A stretch of DNA of 64,000 nucleotides from Chroococcidiopsidaceae cyanobacterium YX2bin18 (GCA_030446505.1 JAUJND010000003.1:1-64000), one strand, 5' to 3'; positions 10,790 through 20,019 are shown, numbered from the stretch's first letter. Numbers and translations are program-made. The notes: a model not told the origin generated them from the sequence alone.

Positions 10790-11047
10790 ATGGGTAGTAT
10801 TTCCATAGGTGATACAAAAGAGAAGCTCGATGATGCCATAGAACACGTTATCAAAGAGCAGTGTCGAGTGTCGCTAACTGTTCCGGGAAAGGGAATTGTA
10901 GCTGTAGTTCCTATCAAAGACATGGAGTTTTTAGAAGAACTTGATGAGGATAAGCTGGATTTGCAAGAAGCTTGTGATGCCTTAAAAGATTTAGATCAAG
11001 AGGAAACTGTGCCTTGGGAAAAAATTAAGGCAGACTTAGGTCTTTAG
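10790..11047 (+). CDS. RelB/Phd-like antitoxin
   Basis: 85 residues from the ATG at 10790, chosen because AAGGAGG sits 8-14 bases upstream; a TTG at 10772 would lie before that site. The N-terminal half (TKEKLDDAIEHVIKEQCRVSL...GIVAVVPIKDMEFLEEL) resembles Phd/YefM-type antitoxins that bind DNA. The acidic C-terminus (DKLDLQEACDALKDLDQEE) is the expected toxin-wrapping tail. It is followed 33 bases later by a RelE-fold toxin, which decides the call. The antitoxin normally neutralises the toxin and represses the operon. Confidence 0.8.
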   Translation: MGSISIGDTKEKLDDAIEHVIKEQCRVSLTVPGKGIVAVVPIKDMEFLEELDEDKLDLQEACDALKDLDQEETVPWEKIKADLGL

Positions 11048-11080
11048 GTCACTCCTCTAGCCTAGATTTGAGAGGTAGTT

Positions 11081-11353
11081 GTGGTTTATAGGATAGAGTT
11101 CTTGAAAAGAGCCGAGAAGCACTTCAAAAGCTTGCCAAGCGATGCTCAAAAACGTCTCTCAAAGAGAATTGATGCTCTAGCTCAAAATCCTCGACCTTCA
11201 GGGGTAAAGAAGCTGTCTAATAATGAAGAAAAATTTTACCGTATTAGAGAAAGCGACTACCGCGTTATCTATCAAATCCATGATCAGTTGCTTCTTGTAT
11301 TTATAGTAGATGTAGGACACCGGAGGAAAATTTATAAAGAACTAATTTCTTAA
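11081..11353 (+). CDS. RelE/ParE-superfamily toxin
   Basis: 90 residues starting at a GTG. It has the RelE-type layout: N-terminal VYRIEFLKRAEKHFKSLP, a basic helical part, then FYRIRESDYRVIYQI and the C-terminal VDVGHRRKIYKEL that carries the conserved Arg/His/Tyr residues of ribosome-dependent mRNA interferases. The pairing with the upstream antitoxin makes this a type II toxin-antitoxin module. Both frames are intact, unlike many accessory genes nearby. ParE-type gyrase toxin is the alternative within the same fold. Confidence 0.88.
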   Translation: MVYRIEFLKRAEKHFKSLPSDAQKRLSKRIDALAQNPRPSGVKKLSNNEEKFYRIRESDYRVIYQIHDQLLLVFIVDVGHRRKIYKELIS

Positions 11354-11425
11354 AAGCTCAACCATATTTAGCTAAAAATTTAGCAAACCTTAATTACTGA
11401 GTTCATAGTTACAGGAGAATCAACA

Positions 11426-11644
11426 ATGGCAGTAACATCTAGCACAATAGAGTCTTTAAGTCCGGGAACCTCAATTATCAAAACTCTACAAAAGTACGGC
11501 ACAGTTCCCATTGACTTTCTAGCAAGAGTTAACGGTAGAAAGCGTTCAGAGATAAAAGAGCACCTAAAAAGCCTTGAACAAGCAGGTTTGATAGAGTGTA
11601 AGGATGAAAGAGTAAGACTAACTAAGGAGGCTGCATTAACCTAA
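11426..11644 (+). CDS. Small winged-helix-like protein
   Basis: 72 residues, preceded by AGGAG about 10 bases before the ATG. The segment IIKTLQKYGTVPIDFLARV followed by RSEIKEHLKSLEQAGLI and a short beta-wing (ECKDERVRLTK) reads as a compact winged helix-turn-helix. It lies 70 bases after the toxin gene on the same strand and may be transcribed with it. A regulatory role is likely from the fold; the target is unknown. Confidence 0.6.
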   Translation: MAVTSSTIESLSPGTSIIKTLQKYGTVPIDFLARVNGRKRSEIKEHLKSLEQAGLIECKDERVRLTKEAALT

Positions 11645-11873
11645 GATGGGAGTGTAAATAATCATGTCAAAGTAATATAGATTTAAATAAACGTCAGACA
11701 TAATTTACTCGCTGGTTAAGTTTTTATGCTGGAGTATCTTCAAGCCTGGCGTTTTTTATTTCTTACTACTTAAAAAGGTTAAGGTTTTTACGGTTGTTTT
11801 TTGCTTTGTTTTAGGATTTTTAGTTACAGGACTAGAACTAATTACTGCAAAATACCCCCGAACCTATTTTCTA

Positions 11874-12392
11874 TTGAAAAAGTGTGTTTGGTTGTATGTC
11901 TATGCAACTATTTACGGGGTTATTAGTCTTCTATTAATGTTGAGTCTTGATTCCTTGATTCGGACAGAAACTATAAAGTTAGAGGGTATTGGTATATCAA
12001 ATCCTTGGCGTCAATCCATTGCGATTGGATTATCTACTAAAGCTTTCATGCACCTACGCCTTTTTAACATTAGTATAGGCTCAGAATCTGTGCCAGTTGG
12101 AATAGAAAGCATTGTTCAGCTCTTTGAGCCGTGGTTACTTGGTAGTATTGAGCTATCTGAGTTTAATACTGTTAGGCGCTATCTTCAACCTTGTATAACT
12201 GTATACCCCACTTTAGATAGTGTGAAGAAGACTGTTAAGGACAATATACCATTAACTTTATCTGGCTCTGTAAGAGAGGCATTTAAAATAGATGTTGACA
12301 AAGCGGAGCAAGTGACGGATTTAATGGAACTCTATCTGAGACGCTTTGGTAAAGAAAACTTTGAGCGAATCTTTCCGCTTCCGCATATTTAA
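11874..12392 (+). CDS. Orphan membrane-anchored protein, start uncertain
   Basis: 172 residues if begun at the TTG at 11874. The same frame stays open upstream to 11691 with no ATG, GTG or TTG, and that extension is also hydrophobic (FYFLLLKKVKVFTVVFCFVL), so the true N-terminus may have been lost to a mutation or lie in another frame. One further hydrophobic stretch (WLYVYATIYGVISLLLMLSL) follows the TTG. The soluble remainder is not a family I recognise. AT-rich codon use resembles the neighbouring accessory genes. Confidence 0.45.
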   Translation: MKKCVWLYVYATIYGVISLLLMLSLDSLIRTETIKLEGIGISNPWRQSIAIGLSTKAFMHLRLFNISIGSESVPVGIESIVQLFEPWLLGSIELSEFNTVRRYLQPCITVYPTLDSVKKTVKDNIPLTLSGSVREAFKIDVDKAEQVTDLMELYLRRFGKENFERIFPLPHI

Positions 12393-12510
12393 AAACATTA
12401 ATGTCCACAATATCCACAATAACTAGAGTACAAGTAATTACAATTATCCTAATGCTACTTCTATCTAATTCTTAGAAGCAAATTTGAAAAAATCTAATGC
12501 TTGCTTTGAT

Positions 12511-13150
12511 ATGAGTGATCTAGCCGAGCAAAGAGCAGTGTTACAGAATATTAGCTGGGAAACCTTTGAAACCTTGCTTAAAGAGACAGGTGAAGACAGA
12601 GGCTCTCGCTTTGCTTATGACTGTGGCACTTTAGAAATTATGACTCCGCTTTTTGAGCATGAAAGCTACAAAAGTAATTTTGGTAATTTCATTGTTGCTT
12701 TAGCTGAAGAACTAGAAATTGAAATTAAAAGTGCTGGTTCTACAACACTGAAGAGAAAAATAGCAAATCGAGGCATAGAACCAGATAATTGCTACTACAT
12801 CCAAAATGAGGCAGCTATTAGAGGTAAACAGACACTCGATTTAGCAATTGATCCGCCGCCTGATTTAGCTAATTGAAATTGATATTACTAGCAGTTCTGT
12901 TAATAAATTTGGGATTTACTCAGCGCTGGGTGTATCTGAAGTTTGGAGATATAACGGGCGAGATTTACAATTCTATTATCTAGAAGAATCTGAATATATT
13001 GAGTGTGAGTTTAGCATTGCCTTTCCCATAGTATCGATAATTGAAATGAGTCGATTTATTGAGCAGAGTAAAATCAGCGGGGAAATTTACTTATTGAAAT
13101 CTTTTCGGGCTTGGGTAAGAAATAAAATAGTATCTGTAAGCGGTAATTAG
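12511..13150 (+). pseudogene. Uma2-family (DUF820) PD-(D/E)XK nuclease, one frameshift
   Basis: From the ATG at 12511 the frame reads as a Uma2 protein (ISWETFETLLKETGEDRG, then RFAYDCGTLEIMTPLFEHE) and stops at 12876. One base later the other frame continues it as IEIDITSSSVNKFGIYSALG to a stop at 13150, giving a normal ~210-residue protein. Removing a single A in GCTAATTGAA (about 12870) restores the frame. Uma2 genes are abundant, often silent accessory genes in cyanobacteria; the restriction-endonuclease-like fold is known, the biological role is not. Confidence 0.85.
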
Positions 13151-13417
13151 GGTTGAAGATAGGGCAAGCAATAACTACAATTCATTGCCTTATGGACATT
13201 TTAGAAATACAGAACCGAACTAAGGCGATCTCATCCCTCCCATAACCAGAATAGAAGGAAAGCGCGATCGCTCCTCCCATTGCCTAGAACATCTGTAAGC
13301 GATCACAGTTTTAATTCAGCTGAGGTTCAAACTAACGGCTGATTGCTCTGCATGCTTGAAACTGGCACAATTCCGGTATAAGCTTTGACATTTTGGCGTA
13401 GTAGAGGTTACAGATGC

Positions 13418-13879
13418 ATGATTAGATCGTGGATGGTAATTGGGGGTGTAACTTTTTTAGTTGCGCTTTTTGCTAACTTTATTACGCCTAAAGATGTTCA
13501 GTGGTTCAAACGCTTACAAAGACCTAGCTGGCTAACTTTTGAAAAGGCAATTCCGCTGATCTGGATGATTGTCTTTATTTGTGGTGCTTGGTCAGCTTAC
13601 ATCGTTTGGGAAAATACTAGAAACTGGTTATTGATGGGGTTCTACTTACTCGTAGAACTTGTTACCATTGCCTATAACCCAGCGATGCTTAGGCTTCGTA
13701 GTCTTAAGGTAGGTACAATTCTTGGGGGAACTGGGGCAATTTTAGGTATCCTTTTGGCATTGACAGTTTTACCAATTTCTGGTTGGGCAACGGTGTTACT
13801 CCTACCGTATGTGATTTGGAGTCCGATTGGAACTTACACCACCTGGGAAATGATTCGCCTCAATCCCGCAGATGCTTAA
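13418..13879 (+). CDS. TspO/MBR (CrtK) family membrane protein
   Basis: 153 residues from the ATG at 13418, with GAGG 10 bases upstream; a TTG at 13385 is less likely. Five hydrophobic segments are visible, with the family signature LQRPSWLTFEKAIPLIWM after the first segment and further aromatic residues in helices 3-5. TspO proteins are five-helix outer-membrane or plasma-membrane proteins that bind tetrapyrroles and affect stress responses in cyanobacteria. It stands alone between a decayed Uma2 gene and an ArsR gene on the other strand. Confidence 0.85.
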   Translation: MIRSWMVIGGVTFLVALFANFITPKDVQWFKRLQRPSWLTFEKAIPLIWMIVFICGAWSAYIVWENTRNWLLMGFYLLVELVTIAYNPAMLRLRSLKVGTILGGTGAILGILLALTVLPISGWATVLLLPYVIWSPIGTYTTWEMIRLNPADA

Positions 13880-13943
13880 TGTCGAGATCAATTGGTTAAA
13901 TGTGATCGCTGTGCGTCTCAATATCTATCACTTGTTTACAACA

Positions 13944-14261
13944 CTAGCCAATTTTGAAACTTGCAAAGCACTCCGCTAAAAGTGCCAGATTGAGCGAGTG
14001 ATATTTAGTCTGTCCTTCTCGGCGAATCTGGAGCACCCCTGCTTCGGCTAGGGTTTTGGAATGGTGGCAGAATAAGGAAAGGCTAATACCCAGTTGATTA
14101 GCAATGTCTGAACCACTCATTTCTGTTTGAGTCACTAGCATTTCCACAATTTGCAAGCGCGTCGGGTCTGAAAGCGCTGCAAAAATTTTGGCTCGATCTT
14201 CAGTCTTACCATGACCTGAAAGAGTTACAGAGGTAGGCGGCTGACTGCTAAATTCCGGCAT
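13944..14261 (-). CDS. ArsR-family winged-helix regulator
   Basis: 105 residues. It has the ArsR core: KIFAALSDPTRLQIVEMLV, the recognition helix ISLSLFCHHSKTLAEAGVL, and a beta-wing QIRREGQTKYHSL. The metal-binding ELCVCD motif is absent; only C65 and C98 are present, so sensing by thiol chemistry rather than metal binding is plausible. It is divergent from an Old Yellow Enzyme gene, and a palindrome lies between them, so it probably controls that operon and itself. Confidence 0.9.
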   Translation of the reverse strand: MPEFSSQPPTSVTLSGHGKTEDRAKIFAALSDPTRLQIVEMLVTQTEMSGSDIANQLGISLSLFCHHSKTLAEAGVLQIRREGQTKYHSLNLALLAECFASFKIG

Positions 14262-14307
14262 AGTTCACAAGTGCTCCTTGAGCTAACGATACAATATTAC
14301 TTAAACA

Positions 14308-14372
14308 GTTAAACAACCACTTGACTATTAGTAAAACTAGTTTTAATATTTTAGTTAAACAGTTGTTTAACT
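14308..14372. promoter_or_regulatory. Palindromic operator for the ArsR regulator
   Basis: A near-perfect palindrome AGTTAAACAGTTGTTTAACT (9-bp arms, 2-bp centre) occupies 14353-14372, just upstream of the OYE start. A second half-site AGTTAAACAAC is at 14308-14318 nearer the regulator. The spacing fits a dimeric winged-helix repressor covering both promoters. Confidence 0.7.
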
Positions 14373-14398
14373 ATTCTATCAAATGAGTGGCGATCGCT

Positions 14399-15511
14399 AT
14401 GGAAACTAACTTAAAGCTGCTGCAACCGATTTCACTTGGTTCTTACACATTAAAGAACCGGATTGTCATGGCACCCCTAACTCGTAATCGTGCTGGTGCT
14501 GGCAATGTTCCTCATGCTATGAACGTGACATATTACCAACAACGCGCTTCTGCCGGATTGATTATTACAGAAGCAACTCAAATTTCACCACAGGGGATGG
14601 GGTATCCCAACACACCTGGAATTCACTCGCCAGAACAGGTAGCAGGATGGCAGCGGATCACAGAGGCGGTACACGCGCAGGATGGGCGGATTTTCTTACA
14701 ACTGTGGCACGTCGGACGAATTTCCCACCCATCATTGCAACCTAATCAAGCATTGCCTGTTGCTCCTAGTGCGATTGCTCCGGATGGAATGGCAGCTACC
14801 TATGAAGGTGAAAAACCGTTTGTTACTCCCCGTGAACTGGAAACTGAGGAAATTTCAGGAATCGTAGAGCAGTACCGTCAGGCAGCTGAAAATGCAGTTG
14901 CTGCTGGTTTCGATGGCGTTGAAATTCATAGTGCCAACGGTTACTTGCTAGATCAATTTCTGCACGATGGCTCAAATCAACGGACAGATCAGTATGGCGG
15001 TTCAATTGAAAATCGAGTTCGTTTATTGATGGAAGTCACTGAAGCCGTAACCCGCGTTTGGGGTTCAGAGCGAGTAGGTGTGCGGTTGTCACCTAGCAGT
15101 AGCTTTGGTAATATGTCTGATTCAGATCCAACTGCTTTGTTTAGCTATGCGATCGCTCAACTGAATCGGTTTGGTCTTGCTTATCTTCACCTTGTTGAGC
15201 CAAGAATTGCTGGTAACGTCACGCTTGAAACAAATGAAGGACTAGGCGCAAAATACTTCCGCCCTCTATACACTGGCATTTTAATCACAGCAGGTGCTTA
15301 CACCCGTGAAACTGGGGAAGCTGTTTTAAGGGCAAATGAGGCTGATTTAGTTGCTTATGGCAGATTATTCATTGCAAATCCAGATCTGCCTAAGCGCTTT
15401 GCGCTCAATGCACCATTGAATCCCTATGATCGCAATACTTTCTATGGCGGTGATCAGGGAGGTTATATTGATTATCCTTTCCTAGAGAACCAACAACTAA
15501 AAACCGCATGA
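14399..15511 (+). CDS. Old Yellow Enzyme (FMN-dependent alkene reductase, NemA-like)
   Basis: 370 residues from the ATG at 14399. It is a TIM barrel with the OYE signatures: LKNRIVMAPLTRNRAG near the start, LQLWHVGRISHP, GFDGVEIHSANGYLLDQFLH (the substrate-binding His/Asn region) and YGRLFIANPDLPKRF binding the FMN phosphate. It reduces activated C=C bonds of electrophiles such as N-ethylmaleimide or quinone-like compounds using NADPH. The downstream GST and the divergent ArsR gene suggest an electrophile-detoxification operon. Confidence 0.94.
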   Translation: METNLKLLQPISLGSYTLKNRIVMAPLTRNRAGAGNVPHAMNVTYYQQRASAGLIITEATQISPQGMGYPNTPGIHSPEQVAGWQRITEAVHAQDGRIFLQLWHVGRISHPSLQPNQALPVAPSAIAPDGMAATYEGEKPFVTPRELETEEISGIVEQYRQAAENAVAAGFDGVEIHSANGYLLDQFLHDGSNQRTDQYGGSIENRVRLLMEVTEAVTRVWGSERVGVRLSPSSSFGNMSDSDPTALFSYAIAQLNRFGLAYLHLVEPRIAGNVTLETNEGLGAKYFRPLYTGILITAGAYTRETGEAVLRANEADLVAYGRLFIANPDLPKRFALNAPLNPYDRNTFYGGDQGGYIDYPFLENQQLKTA

Positions 15512-15552
15512 ACCCTACTTGTTACTGATGGCGTTGTATTAATGGAGCGATC

Positions 15553-16266
15553 ATGATTGAGTTGTACTACTGGCCCACACCAAACGGTCACAAAGTTAGT
15601 ATCTTTCTGGAAGAAGCCCAGCTTGACTACCGAATTGTACCGATTGATATCAGCGCTGGCGACCAGTTCAAGCCAGAATTCTTGCGAATTTCACCTAATA
15701 ATAGGATGCCAGCAATTGTTGACACAACACCAGTTGATGGAGGCGAACCAATCTCAGTTTTTGAATCCGGTGCAATTTTGCTATATCTAGCAGAAAAGAC
15801 GGGAAAATTTATGCCGACTGTTGCCCGCAGTCGTAAAGTAGTAATCGAGTGGTTGTTCTGGCAAATGGGAGGTCTTGGTCCAATGGCTGGGCAAAACCAT
15901 CACTTCGTGCAGTACGCTCCAGAAAAACTGCCTTACGCGATTCAGCGCTATGTGCAAGAAACAAATCGGCTTTATGGCGTGCTTAACCGTCAACTTCAGG
16001 AACGGGAATATATAGCTGGTGATTATTCAATTGCTGACATGGCTTGCTATCCCTGGATTGTTCCTTACGAGCGGCAGCAACAAAAGCTAGCAGACTTTCC
16101 GAATCTCAAGCGCTGGTTTGAAAGGATTAGCTCTCGACCAGCTGTAATCCGAGCTTATGAAAAAGGTAATCCGTTTAGTTCACGTCCAACTGTAAATGAG
16201 GAGAGTAGAAAAATTCTCTTTGGTCAAACAGCAGCAACTCTTCAAGATTTGCCATTGTCTGAGTAA
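15553..16266 (+). CDS. Glutathione S-transferase, YfcG/Ure2p type
   Basis: 237 residues. The N-terminal thioredoxin-like half contains YYWPTPNGHKVSIFLEEAQL and ends in the glutathione-binding ESGAILLYLAEKTG; the all-helical C-terminal half includes IADMACYPWIVPYE. The N-terminal pattern with an Asn-containing PNGHK is that of the YfcG/YghU group, which has disulfide reductase activity with glutathione. It starts 41 bases after the OYE gene on the same strand, consistent with one operon handling thiol-reactive compounds. Confidence 0.93.
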   Translation: MIELYYWPTPNGHKVSIFLEEAQLDYRIVPIDISAGDQFKPEFLRISPNNRMPAIVDTTPVDGGEPISVFESGAILLYLAEKTGKFMPTVARSRKVVIEWLFWQMGGLGPMAGQNHHFVQYAPEKLPYAIQRYVQETNRLYGVLNRQLQEREYIAGDYSIADMACYPWIVPYERQQQKLADFPNLKRWFERISSRPAVIRAYEKGNPFSSRPTVNEESRKILFGQTAATLQDLPLSE

Positions 16267-16282
16267 TGAGTGCAACAAATAA

Positions 16283-16301
16283 AACGCTGATGATCAGCGT
16301 T
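16283..16301 (+). terminator. Hairpin after the OYE-GST operon
   Basis: Perfect 8-bp stem AACGCTGA / TCAGCGTT with a TGA loop, 17 bases after the GST stop. The following GCTTTAACTCC is only weakly T-rich, so an intrinsic terminator is likely but not certain. Confidence 0.45.
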
Positions 16302-16329
16302 GCTTTAACTCCTTCTGTTGGCGCGATCG

Positions 16330-16603
16330 CTTGGCTTTACTCTACAAAGACCTACCGTTTGAGACTTTGCCTTGGTGATTTGTTAAAAAAACTATTGCCT
16401 TCTCAGTTCAGGAAAAAGTGCTAGTGATTGTCGATGGTGATCGCGTCATTCACGATTCTTGGGCTATTGCTGAGTATCTTGAAGCTACTTATACTACTCG
16501 TCCTTGTTTAGTGGAGCGAATGGCACATTATCGATTTATCACTGATTGGTTAGAAACGGTGCTGTATCCTGAGATATTCCGAGTAGTTGCGATAACTCGC
16601 TAG
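16330..16603 (+). pseudogene. Remnant of a second GST gene
   Basis: The segment VLVIVDGDRVIHDSWAIAEY (from 16418) is the core of a GST N-terminal domain (PVLVD...DSWAIAEYLE). The expected preceding part (LYKDLPFETL) is found just upstream only by changing frame, and the protein stops after about 60 further residues, with the helical domain missing. It is a decayed, truncated GST next to an intact one of a different subgroup. Confidence 0.65.
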
Positions 16604-16741
16604 TATGCACTTAATTCTGCAAGCTCTGCTTTACGCTGCTACCTCTAATCTACCCCAATTATTGCCCTAAACTTACCTAAAAACCCCAAACCACCTGAGT
16701 CAAAAACGGTAGCTTGAGGGCTGCAAGGACTGAAAGCAATA

Positions 16742-16814
<73 letters not shown>

Positions 16815-17285
16815 AGAAGTGGCTTTAGGAGCTTTTTAAAGCAATTGATTTAGGAGTTTCTAGCGGTTCAGTATCCATTAGGTATCCTTAGTAGCAATTA
16901 CGCGGGGGTTAACGCGGGGTTTGCTTTTTAAGCCTTAACAATGATATCTCTTAATGCTTTAGCGTGTCAAGCTATAATATATGCCTAGTGCGCTTTTCCT
17001 GTCCTGCAACCGTCAGTTGCAGGATTTATTGAATTACTAGAGACAGGTTTGAGTATCAAGCCTAAACCCGTCAATGGCGGGGTTTGAACACGCGGATAAA
17101 GTTTTTGCAGCCGTGTATTCCCCTACAAAGCCTCTCCCACATTGCCTCTAGACTGGGAACTGAAAACAAATTTACTATTCTGTGGAAAGGGTTTTTCAAG
17201 TCTTTTGGGTCTTGGGTGGGTCTTGAAACTGTCACACCACCTAATATATTCTCTATGCCTTGGACTCCAAACAGCACCTGGAAGC
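16815..17285. other. Gap between tRNA-Phe and phage remnant, with a hairpin
   Basis: No gene is seen. A strong hairpin CCTGCAAC-CGTCA-GTTGCAGG lies at 17003-17023, followed by ATTTATT, and could end transcription on the plus strand. The right part continues the minus-strand direction of the decayed terminase, but no frame there is long or recognisable. Confidence 0.5.
16941..16970 (-). promoter_or_regulatory. Possible promoter for tRNA-Phe
   Basis: On the minus strand, TTGACA (16970-16965) and TATCAT (16946-16941) are separated by 18 bases, upstream of the tRNA. The spacing is acceptable, but the -10 box is imperfect and the leader would be about 120 bases. Confidence 0.4.
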
Positions 17286-17854
17286 TTAATCACGCTTATC
17301 CTCAAGCTTAATGGTGCTAATAGCTAACTGAAGACTACTAGCGGTGTCATAATGCCTACCTTCTGAACGCTTCTTAGCTAATCTAGGAACACCCTCAGTG
17401 AATTGAACGCCTCCCTAACTCTTTCATGATGAGTATGTCATTAGGAATAGATAGCTTTTGGGATTCAAACAATTTAACTTAATCCAGTGTTCATCATGAT
17501 AGGTAGCGTTGGCTTTAACAGCATGGAGCTTGGAACACCAATAAGATAATTCTTCTGCTAAATTAGCTCCCACTCCTACAGCATCTACAGCACCGGATTT
17601 AAGCTCAGGGAGAGAACCTACAATCAACTTAACAAAGCCCTTTTGGGACTCAAAAGGAGTCCCCTTTGAGTTCTACTACCAATTGAGTTAAGAGTTTATC
17701 TGATACAGTGTCCTTTGCCAATACGTAGATGCTGGATAAGTCAGTAGTTCTACCCATCAAAGCCTAGATATTGAGCCGTGATGTTACGCCCAATGTTGAA
17801 GCCCTCCAGATGAGGTTTGATAACACTGTGGAATAAACCGTTTAGTTCAGAGGT

Positions 17855-18801
17855 TATAGCAAGCGAAGCAAAGATTAGGACATAATAGAGGAGGAGTAAA
17901 TCAAAGCAAAAAATGCCAGCCCCCTACAGCTATGACTTGAGAAGAAAAGTAATTGAGGCAATAGATGGAGGAACGGGAAAAACTCAAGCTAGTAAAATCT
18001 TTTAAAATTAGTCGTAATACGATCAATTTATGGCTTGATAAGAGAAAAGAAACCGGAGATTATAGAGCAGATGAAGCATACCAACGAGGCTATGGCGCAA
18101 AAATTCCTGATTTGGAGGAATTTCAAGAGTTTGCCCGAAAACATGGCAGTCAAACTCAACGGGAAATGGCAGAAGCGTGGTCAGGAGAAATTAGTGACAA
18201 AACTATTAGCAAAGCTTTAAAGAAAATTGGATTTACTAGAAAAAACTTACGGATATCAAGAAACAGATGAGCACAAAAGGCAAGAATTTATGGCAAAGAT
18301 TAGTCAAAAGAATCTGGAACAGCGAGTATATATAGATGAATCAGGAATAGATAATCGTTCTGGACTACGGCTACGGTTGGAATGAGAAAGGACAAAGATT
18401 CTTCGACCTAAAATCGGGAAAAAGAAGCATTAGAGTCAGTATTATTAGTGGTTTATGCCAAGGAAAGCTGCTAGCTCCATTAACCTTTGAAGGTTCTTGC
18501 GACCGTTCAGTTTTTGAGCAGTGGCTATCAGAAAAACTACTGCCTGTGCTCAAACCAGGACAGAGTGTAATTTTAGATAATGCCACTTTTCATAAGTCTG
18601 AGAAAATCCGAGAGTTAATCACATCGGCAAAATGTGAACTCGAATACTTACCGCCTTACTCACCAGATTTAAATGAGATTGAGCATTACTGGTTTCCGAT
18701 TAAAACCGAGTGAGAAAATCTCAAGGGACGATTGAAGACTTTCGTGAACGAGTAGATACCTCTGTTCGTTTAGCGTCCTAACCTATAATCCGATTGCTAT
18801 A
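17855..18801 (+). mobile_element. IS630-family insertion sequence inside the terminase remnant
   Basis: The ends match in inverted orientation: TATAGCAAGCGAAG at 17855 onward, against TATAGCAATCGGAT read inward on the minus strand from 18801; both also share a TTAGGAC block further in. TA at each end fits the TA target duplication of IS630/Tc1 elements. Removing the element rejoins the two parts of the terminase gene. About 945 bp. Confidence 0.85.
17913..18781 (+). pseudogene. IS630-family transposase, at least four frameshifts
   Basis: It starts MPAPYSYDLRRKVIEAIDGG at the ATG at 17913 after a GAGGAG site. The frame is then interrupted: one extra T in the TTTT at about 18001 (before KISRNTINLWLDKRKE), a lost A in the A-run at about 18255 (before YGYQETDEHKRQEF), a shift near 18360 (before DYGYGWNEKGQRFF), and one near 18710 (before NRVRKSQGTIEDFRERVD). 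The DDE core is readable as VYIDESGI, SVILDNATFHKS and YLPPYSPDLNEIEHYW. It cannot make an active transposase as it stands. Confidence 0.9.
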
Positions 18802-19634
18802 CATGATTAGGATTATTTGTAACCTCAGTGAAGTCTTTACGGATTATTAACTCACCTGTACCAGTGCAGTTAAGTAAAAGTTGATGTGTAAAAACCCTAC
18901 TACCAGATTTAGAGGGTTCACAAAGTAATTCAGTTCCTTGATAGGAGCTGTACTCTTTAATCAGATTGGCAATCCAAGATTGCTCTGATTCTGGTGTCCA
19001 AACAATATTATTTTCTCTACAAATAATTTTATAAAGTCCTTGCTCACAAGCTTCATAAAGGTCAATAGATACTAGAGAGCCTTCTTTTTCACCAGATGCT
19101 ACTGACTCCACAAGTTTATTGAATTACCCTTCCTCATCCCCTTGTGTACTGATCACCGTTATCTGACCCTGACCCCACATAAGAGACGCTCTAGCACTTG
19201 CTAGCATCTCATCAAGATATTCTACGCTGTCAGCCTCATCTATTATTTGTCTACCTTTCAAACCTCTAAAAACTTCAGGTTTTGAGGGTAACACCTGAAT
19301 TGAATAGCCATTTTTAAAAGTAATTTTAGAAATCTGAGTTGGGTCACGTTGTTTTGGGTTGAATAGCTCTAGTCCATTTACTACTTGAGATACTAGATTA
19401 AGCTTTCCAATCCAGTAACAAACATCTTGACGTAGCCAGTTTTTAGCTGATTCAAAGTTAAAGGATGTGTAGTAGGTATTCCTTGGATTATCCAGTTTAA
19501 TGCAGTTTAAAACGGATTTATACGCTTCTACAAAGGATATTCCAATACGGCGTGATTTTACGCAAACTATGAAAGGGTTTTATTTTTGTAGCCAATTTAT
19601 TTGATATGGTGCAAGATCTTATAGAATGCTGGCA

Positions 19635-20019
19635 TCACACATCACCAAAGTAATGTTGGAACGTTTCTTTAGACATCTGTGTTGTACTATCTATTACTTC
19701 AGTTTTGGTAATGGTGACAGTGTGAGCGCTCATTACCGCCTTTGATGCTTCTAGCCTTATCCTGCTATCTTCATCATCCATAAGGTCTTGTAGCGTATCC
19801 ACTGCTTTACCAAACATTCTTTAAGTTTATCCACAGAATCACTTTGGATCTCACTTAGTAAATCAGAGTAAATCTTTTGAATTCTTCATCATGCTTCTTT
19901 AAGTTATAAAATGTTGTTTTGCAAATATTGTTATCACTTATTATTTTCTTCCAGCTATGACCCGCTATTAAATCACTAGCTATATTTAGCTTTCTGTCAG
20001 AACTAATATCTATGTTCAT
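19635..20019 (-). pseudogene. Small-terminase-like helix-turn-helix protein, frameshifted
   Basis: From the ATG at 20019 the frame reads NIASDLIAGHSWKKIISDNN followed by CKTTFYNLKKHDEEF, a helix-turn-helix of the kind seen in phBC6A51-like small terminases, then runs into a stop. Other frames continue it (DLLSEIQSDSVDKL) into 19817-19635 with VDTLQDLMDDEDSRIRLEAS, the typical helical C-terminal part. It sits directly before the large-terminase remnant with a one-base overlap, which supports the call. Confidence 0.65.

Larger units (their letters stand above)
17286..19635 (-). pseudogene. Phage large terminase (Mu gp28-like), split by IS630 and frameshifted
   Basis: Minus-strand pieces spell a Mu gp28-like packaging ATPase-nuclease. 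From the ATG at 19635 come CVKSRRIGISFVEAYKS (Walker A region), IIDEADSVEYLDEM (Walker B) and TVISTQGDEE. The segment 19111-18797 gives LYEACEQGLYKIICREN and WTPESEQSWIANLIKEY. After the IS element come MGRTTDLSSIYVLAKD and LPELKSGAVDAVGVGANLAE, the RNase H-like nuclease part, and a tail YDTASSLQLAIS ending at 17286. In-frame stops and shifts occur in several places besides the 0.95-kb insertion, so the gene is dead. It would have cut and pumped phage DNA into heads. Its start overlaps the stop of the small-terminase-like gene by one base (TGATG), as expected of a former packaging operon. Confidence 0.8.
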
